64,000 nucleotides of DNA from Rhodococcus sp. 06-462-5 (GCF_002258315.1 NZ_NOYD01000014.1:248001-312000), one strand, 5' to 3'; numbered from the stretch's first letter, positions 46,047-56,290 are shown. The notes: generated by a model not told the origin, from the letters alone. Numbers and translations: made by a program.

Positions 46047-46260
46047 TCCACATGGGTCGAGTGCGATGGGCAGATGTCTCCGAGCTCCGTGAATCGACCC
46101 CCGCCGCATCCACAGACAGTGTCCCGACGTTCGTTCTGAAGCGTAAGAACCTGTTTCCTTTGACTGAAAGCAAGCTTAAAAGAAGCTGCGGGTTTGTCAA
46201 GCTACAAACAAACCAACTGGGAGATTGTTTGGAGATTCACGTCATAGTTTGTGAACCGAA
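46047..46260 (-). promoter_or_regulatory. AT-rich promoter region with GTTTGT repeats
   Basis: This 214-bp gap is clearly AT-richer than its surroundings, especially 46140-46260. GTTTGT (46192-46197) and ACAAAC (46204-46209) form an inverted repeat, and further AAACAAAC and ATTGTTTGG copies follow. It probably holds the promoter and operator of the two downstream GT2 genes. Confidence 0.45.
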
Positions 46261-48513
46261 TCAACGAGATCGGTACTGGTAGACGATCGTGTCGGCGTCC
46301 TGGTACCGCACCGACCACGCCGAATTGGTGGCGAGCCACTGCCGGAAACGGGCGACCGCATCGTCGGCGACGAACCCGTAGTACTGCATCGCCTCGAGCG
46401 ACTGACGGGTGAGAACCATGTAGGTGGGTGTGTCGCTGATCGACGCGTTGTAGTCGATCTGGCCGAGCTTCTCGGGCGTGGGGAAGCCTTCCATGTACTC
46501 GGGGCCCAGCGCGTAGAGCGGGACGTCCCAGTATTCGTTGGCCTCGGTCAGTCGTCCGTAGTCCGACGTCGACCGGGCCGGGTAGCCCGAGGAGTACAGC
46601 ATCGTGACCGAGGTGCCGGACGGCGACTGCGCGGCCACCGCTCGGGCGTCGTCGATCTGTGCGCGATGTTCGAGCACGATCGGCCACAGGCCGAAGTAGC
46701 TCTGCAAGCCCAGCACGGCACAGCTGATGGCACCTGCCGTGGCGACCGCAACCGAGGTCCGGGCGGTGAGCCTGCGGGCCCGGGACGGGCGATCCTGGGA
46801 AGGCTTGCGATCGAACAGCGCCAGGAACAGTGGCGTGATCAACAGCACGCAGCCGGGTATCGCGTACAGGTACACCCGGAAGATCGCCTCACCGCCGTAG
46901 CTCTGGCCGGCGAGCAGCATGATCGATCCGAATGCCATCACCATCGGAGCCCAGAACGTCTTCTTGGTACGCCAGGCGTAGATCGCCGAGACGAATGCCA
47001 GCACGAACACCCCACCGGACAGTGCACGGCACACCAGGGACGTGATCTGTTTGCCGAGCACGCCCTCCGCCTCGACGTTGCTGGCGGCGTTCTGCACGGG
47101 GTCGAACCCCTGGAAGAGTCCGTACGGTGCCACGATCGGCAGTCGCGGATACAGGTATCCCAGCAGGATGATGCCGAGCGGAATCATCAACCACCACGGC
47201 TTGGCTCGTCGCGTCACCAGCAGTACGCCGGTGACGGCCATCAGCCAGTACGGCGTCAGCTGGTGGGTAGGGACCAGTGCCGCGAACGGAATGATCGACA
47301 CGTACGCCGCGGCCCTGGTGAGTGTCGAGGACATCAACAGCGCCAGGAAGCCCACGGCGAGCAGTACGGCCCACGCCTGCGGTGAGTAGTAGTCCTGGCC
47401 CACCCAGTTGATGACCTCGGCGAGCATCGCCGCCGTGATCGCTGCGCGTTTGTCGAACTTCATGACCCGCGCGAGTCCGTAGACGGCCGCTGCGAGCACC
47501 ACGTGGATCATCGGCGCGAACACGTGCGCCAGAGCCAGCGTGTCGTATCCGGTGACGTGCTGGAACCAGGCCGAGACGAGGAAGAAGCTGGGCCACTCGC
47601 TGTAGATGTCGACGCCGCTCGGAGCCAGCCGGTTGAGATCGAGCACGAACTCGGTGACGGCGACGTGCTTGTACGTCCAGTCGTAGATCGGGGCGGAGGT
47701 GACGAGGGTGACGGTGAATCGCTGCACCACGATGGCCAGGCCGATGGCGACCAGCATGGTGCGCAGCTGATGACGCCGCAGCGCGATCAGGAACCCCGCC
47801 ATGATCAGAACCATGCACAGCACCAGTCCCGGGCCGGTTCCGGCGGTCAACAGTCCGAACTGCGAGTACGTCGCGCGCTCGAGACCCGGCAACAGCGGCA
47901 GCCACAGAAAGAACGCCAACGCCAGAATCAGGGCGGCGACGTTGCGTCGCAACGTCTCACGGTCGGTCAGGACGAATCGCACGGAGGCGAGGGCCGACGT
48001 TCGCGACGACGGAGCGACGACCTCGCGTGCCCGCGAGATCCACACCGGCAGGTCGGGACGGCCGTGCTTGCGGTACCAGAGCACCGAGGACCCGATCAGG
48101 GCCAGACACAGCCACAACGTCCACATCCGGGGCGACCAGCGGTATCCCCACATCGCCGCCGACACCATCAGTGTCACCACCGAGATGCTCAGAATCGGCA
48201 GGGCAGCAGGAACCGCGGTGCGCGGGATACGCACCCACGACAGAATCGCGGCACCCGGTCCGAAGAACAGCAGAACCGTCAGAAGCGCGACGCGAACCAG
48301 CGTCGGCAGCGCGATCATCGAGGCCAGACCGGACAGTGCGGCGAGAACGCTGATGTCGGAGTAGCGCAATCGGCTACCCGCGCGCCGCCGCGTGCCTGCA
48401 GCGGAGTCGGAGGTGCCGACGGGCCAGTCGACGGTCCAATCGGACGGAACGAACAGCTTGTGCCGCAGATCCGCGATGGACCGGTATCCGGAATCAGTCG
48501 AGGACTGGCTCAC
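46261..48513 (-). CDS. Large polytopic membrane protein, GT-C-like
   Basis: The 750-residue protein starts at GTG 48513, 20 bp inside the upstream GT2. It has a cytoplasmic N-terminus (about 60 residues), many hydrophobic helices to about 590, and a C-terminal soluble domain. The layout recalls arabinosyl- or mannosyltransferases of the GT-C type that use polyprenyl-linked sugars. No diagnostic DE/DD loop could be placed with certainty, so function is inferred from context. Confidence 0.65.
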   Translation of the reverse strand: MSQSSTDSGYRSIADLRHKLFVPSDWTVDWPVGTSDSAAGTRRRAGSRLRYSDISVLAALSGLASMIALPTLVRVALLTVLLFFGPGAAILSWVRIPRTAVPAALPILSISVVTLMVSAAMWGYRWSPRMWTLWLCLALIGSSVLWYRKHGRPDLPVWISRAREVVAPSSRTSALASVRFVLTDRETLRRNVAALILALAFFLWLPLLPGLERATYSQFGLLTAGTGPGLVLCMVLIMAGFLIALRRHQLRTMLVAIGLAIVVQRFTVTLVTSAPIYDWTYKHVAVTEFVLDLNRLAPSGVDIYSEWPSFFLVSAWFQHVTGYDTLALAHVFAPMIHVVLAAAVYGLARVMKFDKRAAITAAMLAEVINWVGQDYYSPQAWAVLLAVGFLALLMSSTLTRAAAYVSIIPFAALVPTHQLTPYWLMAVTGVLLVTRRAKPWWLMIPLGIILLGYLYPRLPIVAPYGLFQGFDPVQNAASNVEAEGVLGKQITSLVCRALSGGVFVLAFVSAIYAWRTKKTFWAPMVMAFGSIMLLAGQSYGGEAIFRVYLYAIPGCVLLITPLFLALFDRKPSQDRPSRARRLTARTSVAVATAGAISCAVLGLQSYFGLWPIVLEHRAQIDDARAVAAQSPSGTSVTMLYSSGYPARSTSDYGRLTEANEYWDVPLYALGPEYMEGFPTPEKLGQIDYNASISDTPTYMVLTRQSLEAMQYYGFVADDAVARFRQWLATNSAWSVRYQDADTIVYQYRSR

Positions 48514-49780
48514 GGCTCACCCCCGCCAGAGGAGTGCGCTCGCGACCTTCGCGCCTGCTGCGCCGGATGGCCGCCGGACCTTTGGCGATGGACAGCAGTT
48601 CCATCCGGCCGATGCCGTCCGGCAGGTCGGCAGCGAGATCGTCGGGAGGGGAGGCCACCTTGCTCATCTTGGCGGACAACCGAATCGCACTGCCGAGTCG
48701 GCGGACGGCCACCGTGGCGGCCAGCGTCGCCGATCTGCGGTCGGTCGCGACCGTGTACAGCCACGCGCCGAGCCCGAGCCCGTACCCGCGCGCCTGCACC
48801 GCCAACGCCTCGGAATCGGCGCGGTGACGGTGCCACACGATGGCCGCAGGCTCGTACACCAGCTTGTCGCCGGCCATCAAGACCCGGAAGAACATGTCGA
48901 GGTCCTCACCGCCGTTGGTCGGAGATCCCACTCCCAGTGCCTCGTCGAAGCCTCCCAGATCGAACATCCGCCCGCGGTCGACCGCGAAATTGGCTCCGGT
49001 TCCGTACATCCCGACCTGGAACGGAAACAGTGGCACGTCGGCCGGTGGATTCTTCAGGTCGTACACCCGAGGCGTCACCGAACTCGCCCACCCGACACGG
49101 CGATCGAAGTACGCCTGCGCCTGAGTTCTGATCTCCCCACTCGGCACGATGCCGGACACACACGTCACCCGATCGGCCCGCCCGAAGCCGCGCGCGATGC
49201 TCCGCAACCACCTTGCGTCCACGGCGACGTCGTCGTCGGTGAAGGCGACGATGTCGTGTCGCGCCGCCCGCAACCCCGTGTTCCTGGCCCTCGACAGTCC
49301 AGCCGTCGGCTCGGACACGACGCGGACGCGGGGGTCGCCCAGCCCGCGAACGTACTGCTGCGTGGCATCGGTCGGGGACGCGTTGTCGACGACGACCACC
49401 TCGAAGTCGGGGTAGTCCAGAGCGAACACCGAGGCGAGCGCGCCCTTCAGATGGTCCACTCGGTCGCGGGTGCAGATCACCACGGTGATCGGCGGCAACG
49501 CGCGTTCGGCGTCGGGCAGAGCGTCGGGCATCGGAACCTGCGCGAGCGACATCGCCGCCCGTCGCGCGTCTTCGGCCGCGACCGCGCCGTCGACGACATC
49601 GAGTTCGACGAAACCGAGCGGGTCCAGTCCGCGGCGGATCAACAGCCGGGCACGACGGTAACCGTCGGAATCGTCGAGGGTGAGAAACTCCGGAAAATCC
49701 TGCTCCAGGTCGATGTCACCGATCCACACGGCACCGTCCCATTCGGGAGACTGGAGTCTGGGGAGCGCGGGAGGTAACAC
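48494..49780 (-). CDS. GT2-family glycosyltransferase with N-terminal extension
   Basis: The 428-residue protein starts at GTG 49780. About 95 residues of unknown fold precede the GT-A domain: TVVICTRDRVDHL, VVVVDNASP, ARNTGLRAARHDIVAFTDDDV and GGEDLDMFFRVL. It follows the GH16 gene by 48 bp and overlaps the polytopic protein gene. It probably builds the repeat unit in the cytoplasm. Confidence 0.88.
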   Translation of the reverse strand: MLPPALPRLQSPEWDGAVWIGDIDLEQDFPEFLTLDDSDGYRRARLLIRRGLDPLGFVELDVVDGAVAAEDARRAAMSLAQVPMPDALPDAERALPPITVVICTRDRVDHLKGALASVFALDYPDFEVVVVDNASPTDATQQYVRGLGDPRVRVVSEPTAGLSRARNTGLRAARHDIVAFTDDDVAVDARWLRSIARGFGRADRVTCVSGIVPSGEIRTQAQAYFDRRVGWASSVTPRVYDLKNPPADVPLFPFQVGMYGTGANFAVDRGRMFDLGGFDEALGVGSPTNGGEDLDMFFRVLMAGDKLVYEPAAIVWHRHRADSEALAVQARGYGLGLGAWLYTVATDRRSATLAATVAVRRLGSAIRLSAKMSKVASPPDDLAADLPDGIGRMELLSIAKGPAAIRRSRREGRERTPLAGVSREPVLD

Positions 49781-49828
49781 GGGGAGGGTCCTTTCGGGGT
49801 GACACGTACGGGCAGATACAGCGGAGTC

Positions 49829-50815
49829 TCAGTCGGCGCGATACCGCACCCAGTCGACCGTCATGGTTGCCGGGAACGGCGTGGAGTTGTCGGTGGGGCC
49901 GGGCCAGTCGCCGGCAACTGCGACGTTGAACAGCAGGAAGAACGGCTTGTCGAAGACCCAGTAGTCGTCGCCGCCGATCAGGTCGTCCGGCGTGACGGTG
50001 GCCAAGGTGGTGTCGTCGATGCCGGTGGTCACGCGACCCGGCGAACGCTCGACCCAGTAGGTGTGGAAGTTCTCGGACAGCGGCTCCGGCGGAATGCCGC
50101 CTGCGTCCACCTTCTGGCTCGTCAACGAATCGGGCTGCGGGGCATGGATTCCGGTGTGGTACTGGTCGGCCTGGTTCAGCGTCTCCATGATGTCGATCTC
50201 GCCGGACAGCGGCCAGCCGACGGAGTCCAGGTCGGTACCGAGCATCCAGAACGCCGGATGCAGTCCGGCTCCTGCGGGCATCTTGATCCGAGCTTCGATG
50301 CGGCCGTAGGTGAACTCGAACTTGTCCTTGGTGGTGACTCGGGCCGAGGTGTAGCCGTCACCGTTGCGCATGGCCTTGATGACCATGTTGCCGTCACCGT
50401 CGAGGGACGAGTTCTCGGTCGAGTCGGTGTAGTCCTGCTTCTCGTCGTTTCCCCATCCGGTCCGACCGACATCGTGACTCCACCGGTCGTTCGCCATCGC
50501 GTCGCCCGCCGTCCCCGAGAAGTCGTCGTAGACGGTGAATCCGGGCTTGGCGGCTGCAGTGTTGGACGCCGACGTCGTCGACCTCGCGTCGACGGTGCCC
50601 TGAGCGGTGGAATCGGGATCGATGTCGCCTCCGTCCGAGCGTTGAGACAGCCCGTACACGGTGCCGGTGATGACCAGACCGAGCACGATCAGGAACGCCA
50701 GTACGGACGGCCATCGCCGTCGAGGCGGCTCGACGATGAGTCCGGTTCCGGGAAGCCGCGAAACCTCGACGGTCCCAGCTCCGGACTCTCGGCTCGATGC
50801 GGCGTGACGACTCAC
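49829..50815 (-). CDS. Membrane-anchored GH16 glycoside hydrolase
   Basis: GTG 50815 overlaps the preceding stop (GTGA) and gives 328 residues. One N-terminal membrane helix (about 36-57) places the GH16 domain outside. The catalytic signature is GEIDIMET, with E206 and E211. GH16 enzymes cut or transglycosylate beta-1,3/1,4-glucans and galactans. It may process the exported polymer. Confidence 0.88.
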   Translation of the reverse strand: MSRHAASSRESGAGTVEVSRLPGTGLIVEPPRRRWPSVLAFLIVLGLVITGTVYGLSQRSDGGDIDPDSTAQGTVDARSTTSASNTAAAKPGFTVYDDFSGTAGDAMANDRWSHDVGRTGWGNDEKQDYTDSTENSSLDGDGNMVIKAMRNGDGYTSARVTTKDKFEFTYGRIEARIKMPAGAGLHPAFWMLGTDLDSVGWPLSGEIDIMETLNQADQYHTGIHAPQPDSLTSQKVDAGGIPPEPLSENFHTYWVERSPGRVTTGIDDTTLATVTPDDLIGGDDYWVFDKPFFLLFNVAVAGDWPGPTDNSTPFPATMTVDWVRYRAD

Positions 50816-51522
50816 GCCGTCTCGTCGCTGGTCTTCGGTACCCGCGTCGCCTTGAACTGCGACACCGACAGTACGACTATGCCCACGAGGAGCGCATAGG
50901 TGGCGATGCGTTCCATGGAGCCGATACCGAGTCCGAATTCGTGACCGCTCATGTAGGCGAAGTAACCGGCCAGGCCGACGGCACCGAGCGCGGTGACCAC
51001 GATGCGGATGGGGCGTCGCAGGCTTCGGTGCCCGCCCGCGATGACGAGGCCGAAGTTTCCGAAGACGAAGAACGCGGTGGCGCCGAACGAGTGGATCGGG
51101 TAGTTCACGCCCTGGTTGACCACGCCCGCGGTGATGGCACCGGCACCGGCGACGACGAAGAACGAGGCAGCTCTGCCGTCGATTCTGCGGACGATGTACC
51201 AGGATCCGCCCACGGCGGCGATCGCCACACCGAACAACACCATCGACGCGTTGAGCAGAACGTAGAGCTGGCTGCACGGCCAGTTGCCGGTGGGCCCGCA
51301 GAACGGGATGCCGAGCTCGCTGATGTAGTTGTTCCGGTAGCTGTAAAGCCCCCGCCACGTGGCCGAGACGATGTACTCGACGAGGACGAACTGCACCACC
51401 GACAACCCGGCCCAACGAGCGACATGGGCGACGAAGCCCGATCGCACCGGTGCAGGCGCGCCGGTGCTCGACGCCGGCCGGTTCGCTTCGGGTTTCGTGG
51501 GGCGTTTCGCTTCGGTGGTCAT
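50812..51522 (-). CDS. DUF998-type membrane protein
   Basis: The 236-residue protein has six hydrophobic helices and the segment YISELGIPFCGPTGNWPCSQLYVLLN, as in DUF998 proteins. It overlaps neighbours by 4 bp on both sides, so it belongs to the export/modification operon. Function unknown. Confidence 0.75.
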   Translation of the reverse strand: MTTEAKRPTKPEANRPASSTGAPAPVRSGFVAHVARWAGLSVVQFVLVEYIVSATWRGLYSYRNNYISELGIPFCGPTGNWPCSQLYVLLNASMVLFGVAIAAVGGSWYIVRRIDGRAASFFVVAGAGAITAGVVNQGVNYPIHSFGATAFFVFGNFGLVIAGGHRSLRRPIRIVVTALGAVGLAGYFAYMSGHEFGLGIGSMERIATYALLVGIVVLSVSQFKATRVPKTSDETA

Positions 51523-52799
51523 GCAGTCTTCTCCTGAGGGGCGAGCAATGCGAGGGGGTCTGCCGCTACGAGATCGAGTGCGGCCTGCACGGTGTGGCTG
51601 TCGAAAACATTGTCGTGGAACGACGCAGAGACGAAGACGACCGAACCGATGGTCTCCATCGTGATCATCACCGACTCCGGTCGACCAGGATCGGCGATCA
51701 CGAAGAAGGCGCGGTCGGCGGGCTCGGCCAACCAGGAGACCGGCTCCAGCTGCCTGACTCTACCGACATCGGAGTACATGAGCTTGACCTTGGGTCGGAC
51801 CGGTACGCGGTCGTCGAACACACCGGACACGGCCCGGTGCTCTCGCTTGTACTTGATGGTGCTGATCGTCGCCGACGCGATGGGACGGCCCTTGGCGATG
51901 GCACCGGCCAGTGCGTCGTGCACGTTCCCGGCCGAGGTGGGATCGAGGTCGGTGAAGCCGATCCCGGCCGCGAAGTTGCCGAGCACCACGGACGACGGCG
52001 GAAGGTATCGCCTGCAGTCGAACAGGAAGGCGGCAGAACGATCGAGGGGGAACGACGTGCGGGCGAACGCCGAGGCCACCGCAGCGCACATCACCGCGCT
52101 GACGCTTGCGCCGGGCAGATGGGATTCCCGCCACCGCCGGATCGCGTCGGTGGTACCGAGCCGGGTCACCGCGGTGGCCACCGCGGCCGAGGGTGCCCAC
52201 GGCCGAAATGCCGTCGGCGATGGGGTGTCGGGTGCGGCGGCCGAGGTGGTGGACTCGGGGTTCGAGCCGGGGCGTACGCGGTCGTAGATCGTGTCGACGA
52301 CTTTCCTGGGATTGCGAACGACCCAGCGCAGCAGGGCTTTTCGAAGAGGGTGACCGTCGACGGCACTGGCTGCCCACGCCGGAAGCGGTGCGTCGGGACG
52401 TGCGTCGGCCAGGTACGCGAACAGGTCGACCGGCAACAGAGCGTCGCCGAGACCGTGATTGAGATCGAGGAACAGGTAGCGACCGGCCAGACGCATCCGA
52501 AGAGGAATTCCAGGCGCGGAGGCGTGCGAGAACTCGGTGAGTTCCTTGGCCAACTGCTCGTGACCTACGGCCGGTCCCTCGGTGATGTGCTCGAGCACCC
52601 GGTCCGGCTCGTACACCCAGCCCGTCGAAGACTGGTCGGCGCGCAGGCCGAGCCGCGTCGCCGGACCGATCGAGGCGAGTGCGAGTACGCGACTCTGCAC
52701 TCGGGCGAGATCGCCGAAGTCCGCGGGTCCGAGCACGGTCACGATGCGCGAATCGGACCGCAGCATGTCCAACGAACTGGCGCGATAGGTCTGAGTCAT
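51519..52799 (-). CDS. HxxxD condensation/acyltransferase-like protein
   Basis: The 426-residue protein has H115-GLG-D119 (LDLNHGLGDALL), the HxxxD catalytic motif of PapA, WS/DGAT and condensation-domain acyltransferases. A later DFG-like region is not obvious. It may move an acyl or aminoacyl group onto a glycan or lipid. It sits between DUF998 and flippase genes with 4-bp overlaps. Confidence 0.7.
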   Translation of the reverse strand: MTQTYRASSLDMLRSDSRIVTVLGPADFGDLARVQSRVLALASIGPATRLGLRADQSSTGWVYEPDRVLEHITEGPAVGHEQLAKELTEFSHASAPGIPLRMRLAGRYLFLDLNHGLGDALLPVDLFAYLADARPDAPLPAWAASAVDGHPLRKALLRWVVRNPRKVVDTIYDRVRPGSNPESTTSAAAPDTPSPTAFRPWAPSAAVATAVTRLGTTDAIRRWRESHLPGASVSAVMCAAVASAFARTSFPLDRSAAFLFDCRRYLPPSSVVLGNFAAGIGFTDLDPTSAGNVHDALAGAIAKGRPIASATISTIKYKREHRAVSGVFDDRVPVRPKVKLMYSDVGRVRQLEPVSWLAEPADRAFFVIADPGRPESVMITMETIGSVVFVSASFHDNVFDSHTVQAALDLVAADPLALLAPQEKTA

Positions 52800-54478
52800 G
52801 GTGCCGTCCTGTGTTGAGCATGGACCGGAATACGGCGCGGTGACGGTTCGTCGAGCGGCGGCGGACCGTCCTGTGGGTCGCGGCGAGGCGGTTCACGGTG
52901 GCGGGGCTCGGCGTGGCGGGGCTCTCGATGACGCGATCGCGGAGGACGGGCGTCGCTGTCGTCGATCGGCCCGCGGGGTCCGGGGGAGCCCGACGGGTCC
53001 TGGTCGTCACCGGACTCGCCGTTGCTGCCTGCGGACAGCTCACGAATCCACCGCACGAGCGGCACGATCAGCACGACGGCACCGAACGCCTCGGCTGCGA
53101 GGTACGCCCAGCCGACGGCCGCGATGCCCATCGACGACGACAGAGCCACCGAGCCGCCGATGATGATCGAGGTGGCCACCACCTGCACGATCACGGCCAG
53201 TCGCATGCGTCGACGGACCCGAGCCAAACCGTCGTACAGGGAACCGACGACGGAGAGCGGGATGGTCAGCGCGGCCAACTGCACGATAATGGTGCCCTGA
53301 TCGCGGTAGCCCTGGCCGATGAGTCCCAGACCGAACGGCGCAATGAATGCCAGGAAGATCGACCCACCCAACGCGACGATGCACACGAGGGTCATGAACC
53401 GCTTCGTCAGGCGATGGAACTGTGCGGGGTGGGCGGCGACCTCGGCCACGTACGGTCCGATCAACACACTGATCAGGATGTACAGCGCGCTGACGATCGA
53501 CCACGTGAGAGAGAAGTAGGCGTTCTCCTCGGCACCGAGGGTGGCGACGACGATCATGGGCACGAGCAGCGGAGCGAGGGAGCCGAGCGCGGTGATGCCG
53601 TACGCCGAGCCGAAGTAGGCCCACATCTCGCGCCTGGGCGGCAGGTCCGGCTTGCCTGCGTACCGCTGTTCGGTTCGGACGTTCTTCATGATCGCGCGCA
53701 GGACGAATACCGACGCCACGATCGCGGGGACTGCCCAGGCCGAGATGATCGAGGTACTGCGCTCGGTGGAGAAGAGCGCCAACAGCAACACGAACTTGAG
53801 GATGGCGTGAAAGACGTTCTTGGCGGCCGCCCAGCGTGCGACGCCGAGGCCGGACGAGGTTTGATCCTGCAGCGCGAACACCGCAAGCACGGCGACGAAG
53901 AACGGGAACGACACGATTTCGGCGGTGTTGGTGAACATCTCGTCCACCGGCGCAACGAGCAGGAAGCCGCCGCCGAGCACGAACGCGAATGCAGTGACGG
54001 TGAGGTAGCCGCGCACGATGAACGACTTGGCCAGCCGGCCCGAGATCGGGAGGAAACGCTCGTACATCGAACCGAGGCTCAGATTGGACAGCGTCGAGAG
54101 CATCACCGCCGAGGTGATGACCGCCGACGCGCTGCCCACCTCGGCCACGGGATAGAGACGACCGGCCGCAGCCCAGAAGAGCAAGCCGAGTGCTCCGGTG
54201 ATGGCCGTCGAGAGCATCAGGGCCATCGAATTGAGCGCGAGGTTGCGATCGGAGGCCTTCGAGCCCGGTCCGCTCTCGGGTTCCGGTCGTTCGGCGACGG
54301 CGGCGATCGGAGACACGTCGACCGAGTGCACGGCATCGTGCCGGGGCACGGTCGGCACCGGCATCGTCGGGCTGTTCATCAGACCCAGGTCGAACCGAGC
54401 CGGTTCTACCGGATACCACCGCAGTTGATCGAGCTGTTCGTGCTTGGGCGGCAGGATCCTGGGAGCGCGGTGCTTCAC
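52796..54478 (-). CDS. Wzx/MATE-like polysaccharide flippase
   Basis: The 560-residue protein starts at GTG 54478. About 75 cytoplasmic residues precede some 12-14 membrane helices (about 80-480), and an Arg/Pro/His/Glu-rich tail of about 80 residues ends it. The fold resembles lipid-linked-oligosaccharide flippases. It is coupled on both sides by 4-bp overlaps. It likely moves the modified glycan intermediate across the membrane. Confidence 0.82.
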   Translation of the reverse strand: MKHRAPRILPPKHEQLDQLRWYPVEPARFDLGLMNSPTMPVPTVPRHDAVHSVDVSPIAAVAERPEPESGPGSKASDRNLALNSMALMLSTAITGALGLLFWAAAGRLYPVAEVGSASAVITSAVMLSTLSNLSLGSMYERFLPISGRLAKSFIVRGYLTVTAFAFVLGGGFLLVAPVDEMFTNTAEIVSFPFFVAVLAVFALQDQTSSGLGVARWAAAKNVFHAILKFVLLLALFSTERSTSIISAWAVPAIVASVFVLRAIMKNVRTEQRYAGKPDLPPRREMWAYFGSAYGITALGSLAPLLVPMIVVATLGAEENAYFSLTWSIVSALYILISVLIGPYVAEVAAHPAQFHRLTKRFMTLVCIVALGGSIFLAFIAPFGLGLIGQGYRDQGTIIVQLAALTIPLSVVGSLYDGLARVRRRMRLAVIVQVVATSIIIGGSVALSSSMGIAAVGWAYLAAEAFGAVVLIVPLVRWIRELSAGSNGESGDDQDPSGSPGPRGPIDDSDARPPRSRHREPRHAEPRHREPPRRDPQDGPPPLDEPSPRRIPVHAQHRTAP

Positions 54479-56247
54479 AATCGAACCTTCCCCACCGGTG
54501 CGGGAGGCGACGGTGCGGCGATCTCGATGTCGAAGGCAGCGGAGGCGGCCGTCACCAGTTCGGCTCGCACGGTCTCTCGCAGATCGCGACCGTAGAGCGA
54601 ATGATCACCGGAGTCGAAGGAGGTGACGGTTGGCACGGACGATCGGCGTCGGAGCCGGCGCATTCCCTCCGGGCCCCGATTGGTCTCGAACCAGACGGTA
54701 TCGCTGGGGGAGAGCAGAACTCGCGTCTGCACCTGACGGTCGCTGAGAATGCGCAGCGAGATCTCGGGGACCTGGATCAAGCCGCGCCGCCCGAGCCAGA
54801 TCCACAGCGCATACGGAATTCGCGGCTGCAGCGCATTCTTGGTCCGCACACCCCAGTTGTGCAGACGGTCGAGTGTGCGGGCCTTCAGTCCCGTCTCCTC
54901 GATGTGCATCGAGGAACGCTTGACGAATTCGAGACGGCGAGTGGTCCAGTCCAGGGTGTTGAGCAGTACGGCAGCACGAACCCCCAGTTCCCGGGCGGCG
55001 AAGCTGGAATACCATGAGCCCGAGCACATTCCGGCCACCAGGACGTTGTCCGGGGTGGTGCCGGACTGCCGGACAGCGGTGAGTGCGTCCTCGTTGCCCT
55101 CGTCGCTGTAGAGCCGGGTCAACTCCCCATCGGACACGATGCCGCTCTCGCCGGTGCCGCGTCGATCGAAACGCACCGTGGCGACTCCGAATCGAGGCAG
55201 GAGCCGGGCCAGCTCCACCCACATGCGGACCGGGCCGACGCGGTGCTCGTTGGCGGTGGGGTACAGCACCACGGTCGGTCCGCCTGCCCGGCATCGATCC
55301 GAGGTGGACCGAATCGCGAAAAGCTGCTGTGCGCCCAGGTATTCGATGCTCTCGTGGATTCCGTCGACCACGAACGCCGAGCGGCGCTGCAACTCGATGT
55401 CGCTCGTGGGCTCGACGGGGAACTTCGACGCCGTCCACGTCGCGAGGTAGGCGATGTCGGACGTCGGGATGATGACCTCGAAATCGCTCGGCTCGAGAAA
55501 ATCGTCGTGAGCGGTCAATGTATGTTCCTGAGCCGAGAGAGTCTCGACGAGCTTGCGCACCGGCTTCGTATCGCCTCGCTCGGCGCGTGTGGCGACAAGC
55601 ACCGGCGCATCGGTTTTCGCCTTCGCGGCGTCGAGTGCGGAGAAGTCCGCGGCCGAATCGGAATGCAGCACAGCGCCGATGATCGACACCCTGGGATCGG
55701 TGTCGGAGTCGGTGGTGACGCTCACCGAGTACAGCGCGCGCTGCTCGTGCAGATACGACCGTCCCTTGACGACCGGATCCCACAGCGTCAACGCGGCGAG
55801 TGGTCCGCACTCGGCGGCGACCGAACACGCCAACAAGGCACCGACGCGCAGACCGACGAGGCCGACCTCGCGCACCCCGCAGCCGCGAACGTACTCGACG
55901 GCCTCGACGATGCTCTGCCGCCAGTGCTCGACTGCGCCTGGCTGATCCTGGTCACCCCACGAATCGCCGGTACCGCGGTAGTCGAACCGCAGCACCAGAA
56001 GTCCCTGCGCGCAGAGCTTCTGGGCGAGCAGGGTCATACCGCGATACGAATCGACCTGCTCCTTGCCGAGCGGCGGGCACAGGACGACACCGCCGCGCGC
56101 CGTACCGCCGGACGGCACGTGGACGGTGCCGAACAGCGGCGAGGCGGACGGGCCGAACCACGTCGGATACTTGCCGCCCGCCGTACGCGAAGAGGACTCG
56201 GCGGGAACTGAGCCGATGCGCCGGGGAGCGGTGCGGGAACTGTTCAC
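54475..56247 (-). CDS. Double-domain alpha/beta hydrolase, exosortase-hydrolase-like
   Basis: GTG 56247 is set by GAAGGA upstream and gives 590 residues with two hydrolase domains. The first (about 30-290) has FDYRGTGDSWG but its elbow is GLRVGA, Arg replacing Ser. The second (about 300-590) has FDRRGTGESG and elbow GMCSG, with Cys as nucleophile. Both variants recall the two exosortase-A-associated hydrolases, here fused. It may release or transfer an acyl group from the carrier protein. Confidence 0.75.
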   Translation of the reverse strand: MNSSRTAPRRIGSVPAESSSRTAGGKYPTWFGPSASPLFGTVHVPSGGTARGGVVLCPPLGKEQVDSYRGMTLLAQKLCAQGLLVLRFDYRGTGDSWGDQDQPGAVEHWRQSIVEAVEYVRGCGVREVGLVGLRVGALLACSVAAECGPLAALTLWDPVVKGRSYLHEQRALYSVSVTTDSDTDPRVSIIGAVLHSDSAADFSALDAAKAKTDAPVLVATRAERGDTKPVRKLVETLSAQEHTLTAHDDFLEPSDFEVIIPTSDIAYLATWTASKFPVEPTSDIELQRRSAFVVDGIHESIEYLGAQQLFAIRSTSDRCRAGGPTVVLYPTANEHRVGPVRMWVELARLLPRFGVATVRFDRRGTGESGIVSDGELTRLYSDEGNEDALTAVRQSGTTPDNVLVAGMCSGSWYSSFAARELGVRAAVLLNTLDWTTRRLEFVKRSSMHIEETGLKARTLDRLHNWGVRTKNALQPRIPYALWIWLGRRGLIQVPEISLRILSDRQVQTRVLLSPSDTVWFETNRGPEGMRRLRRRSSVPTVTSFDSGDHSLYGRDLRETVRAELVTAASAAFDIEIAAPSPPAPVGKVRL

Positions 56248-56290
56248 AGATTTGGTCCTTCGTGTACGTACACGGGTGAAGCGGTATCGA

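Noticed and set aside
47503..49131. 542-codon plus-strand frame
   Set aside because: It is antisense to the polytopic membrane protein and GT2 genes, with low-complexity Arg/Gln/His composition.
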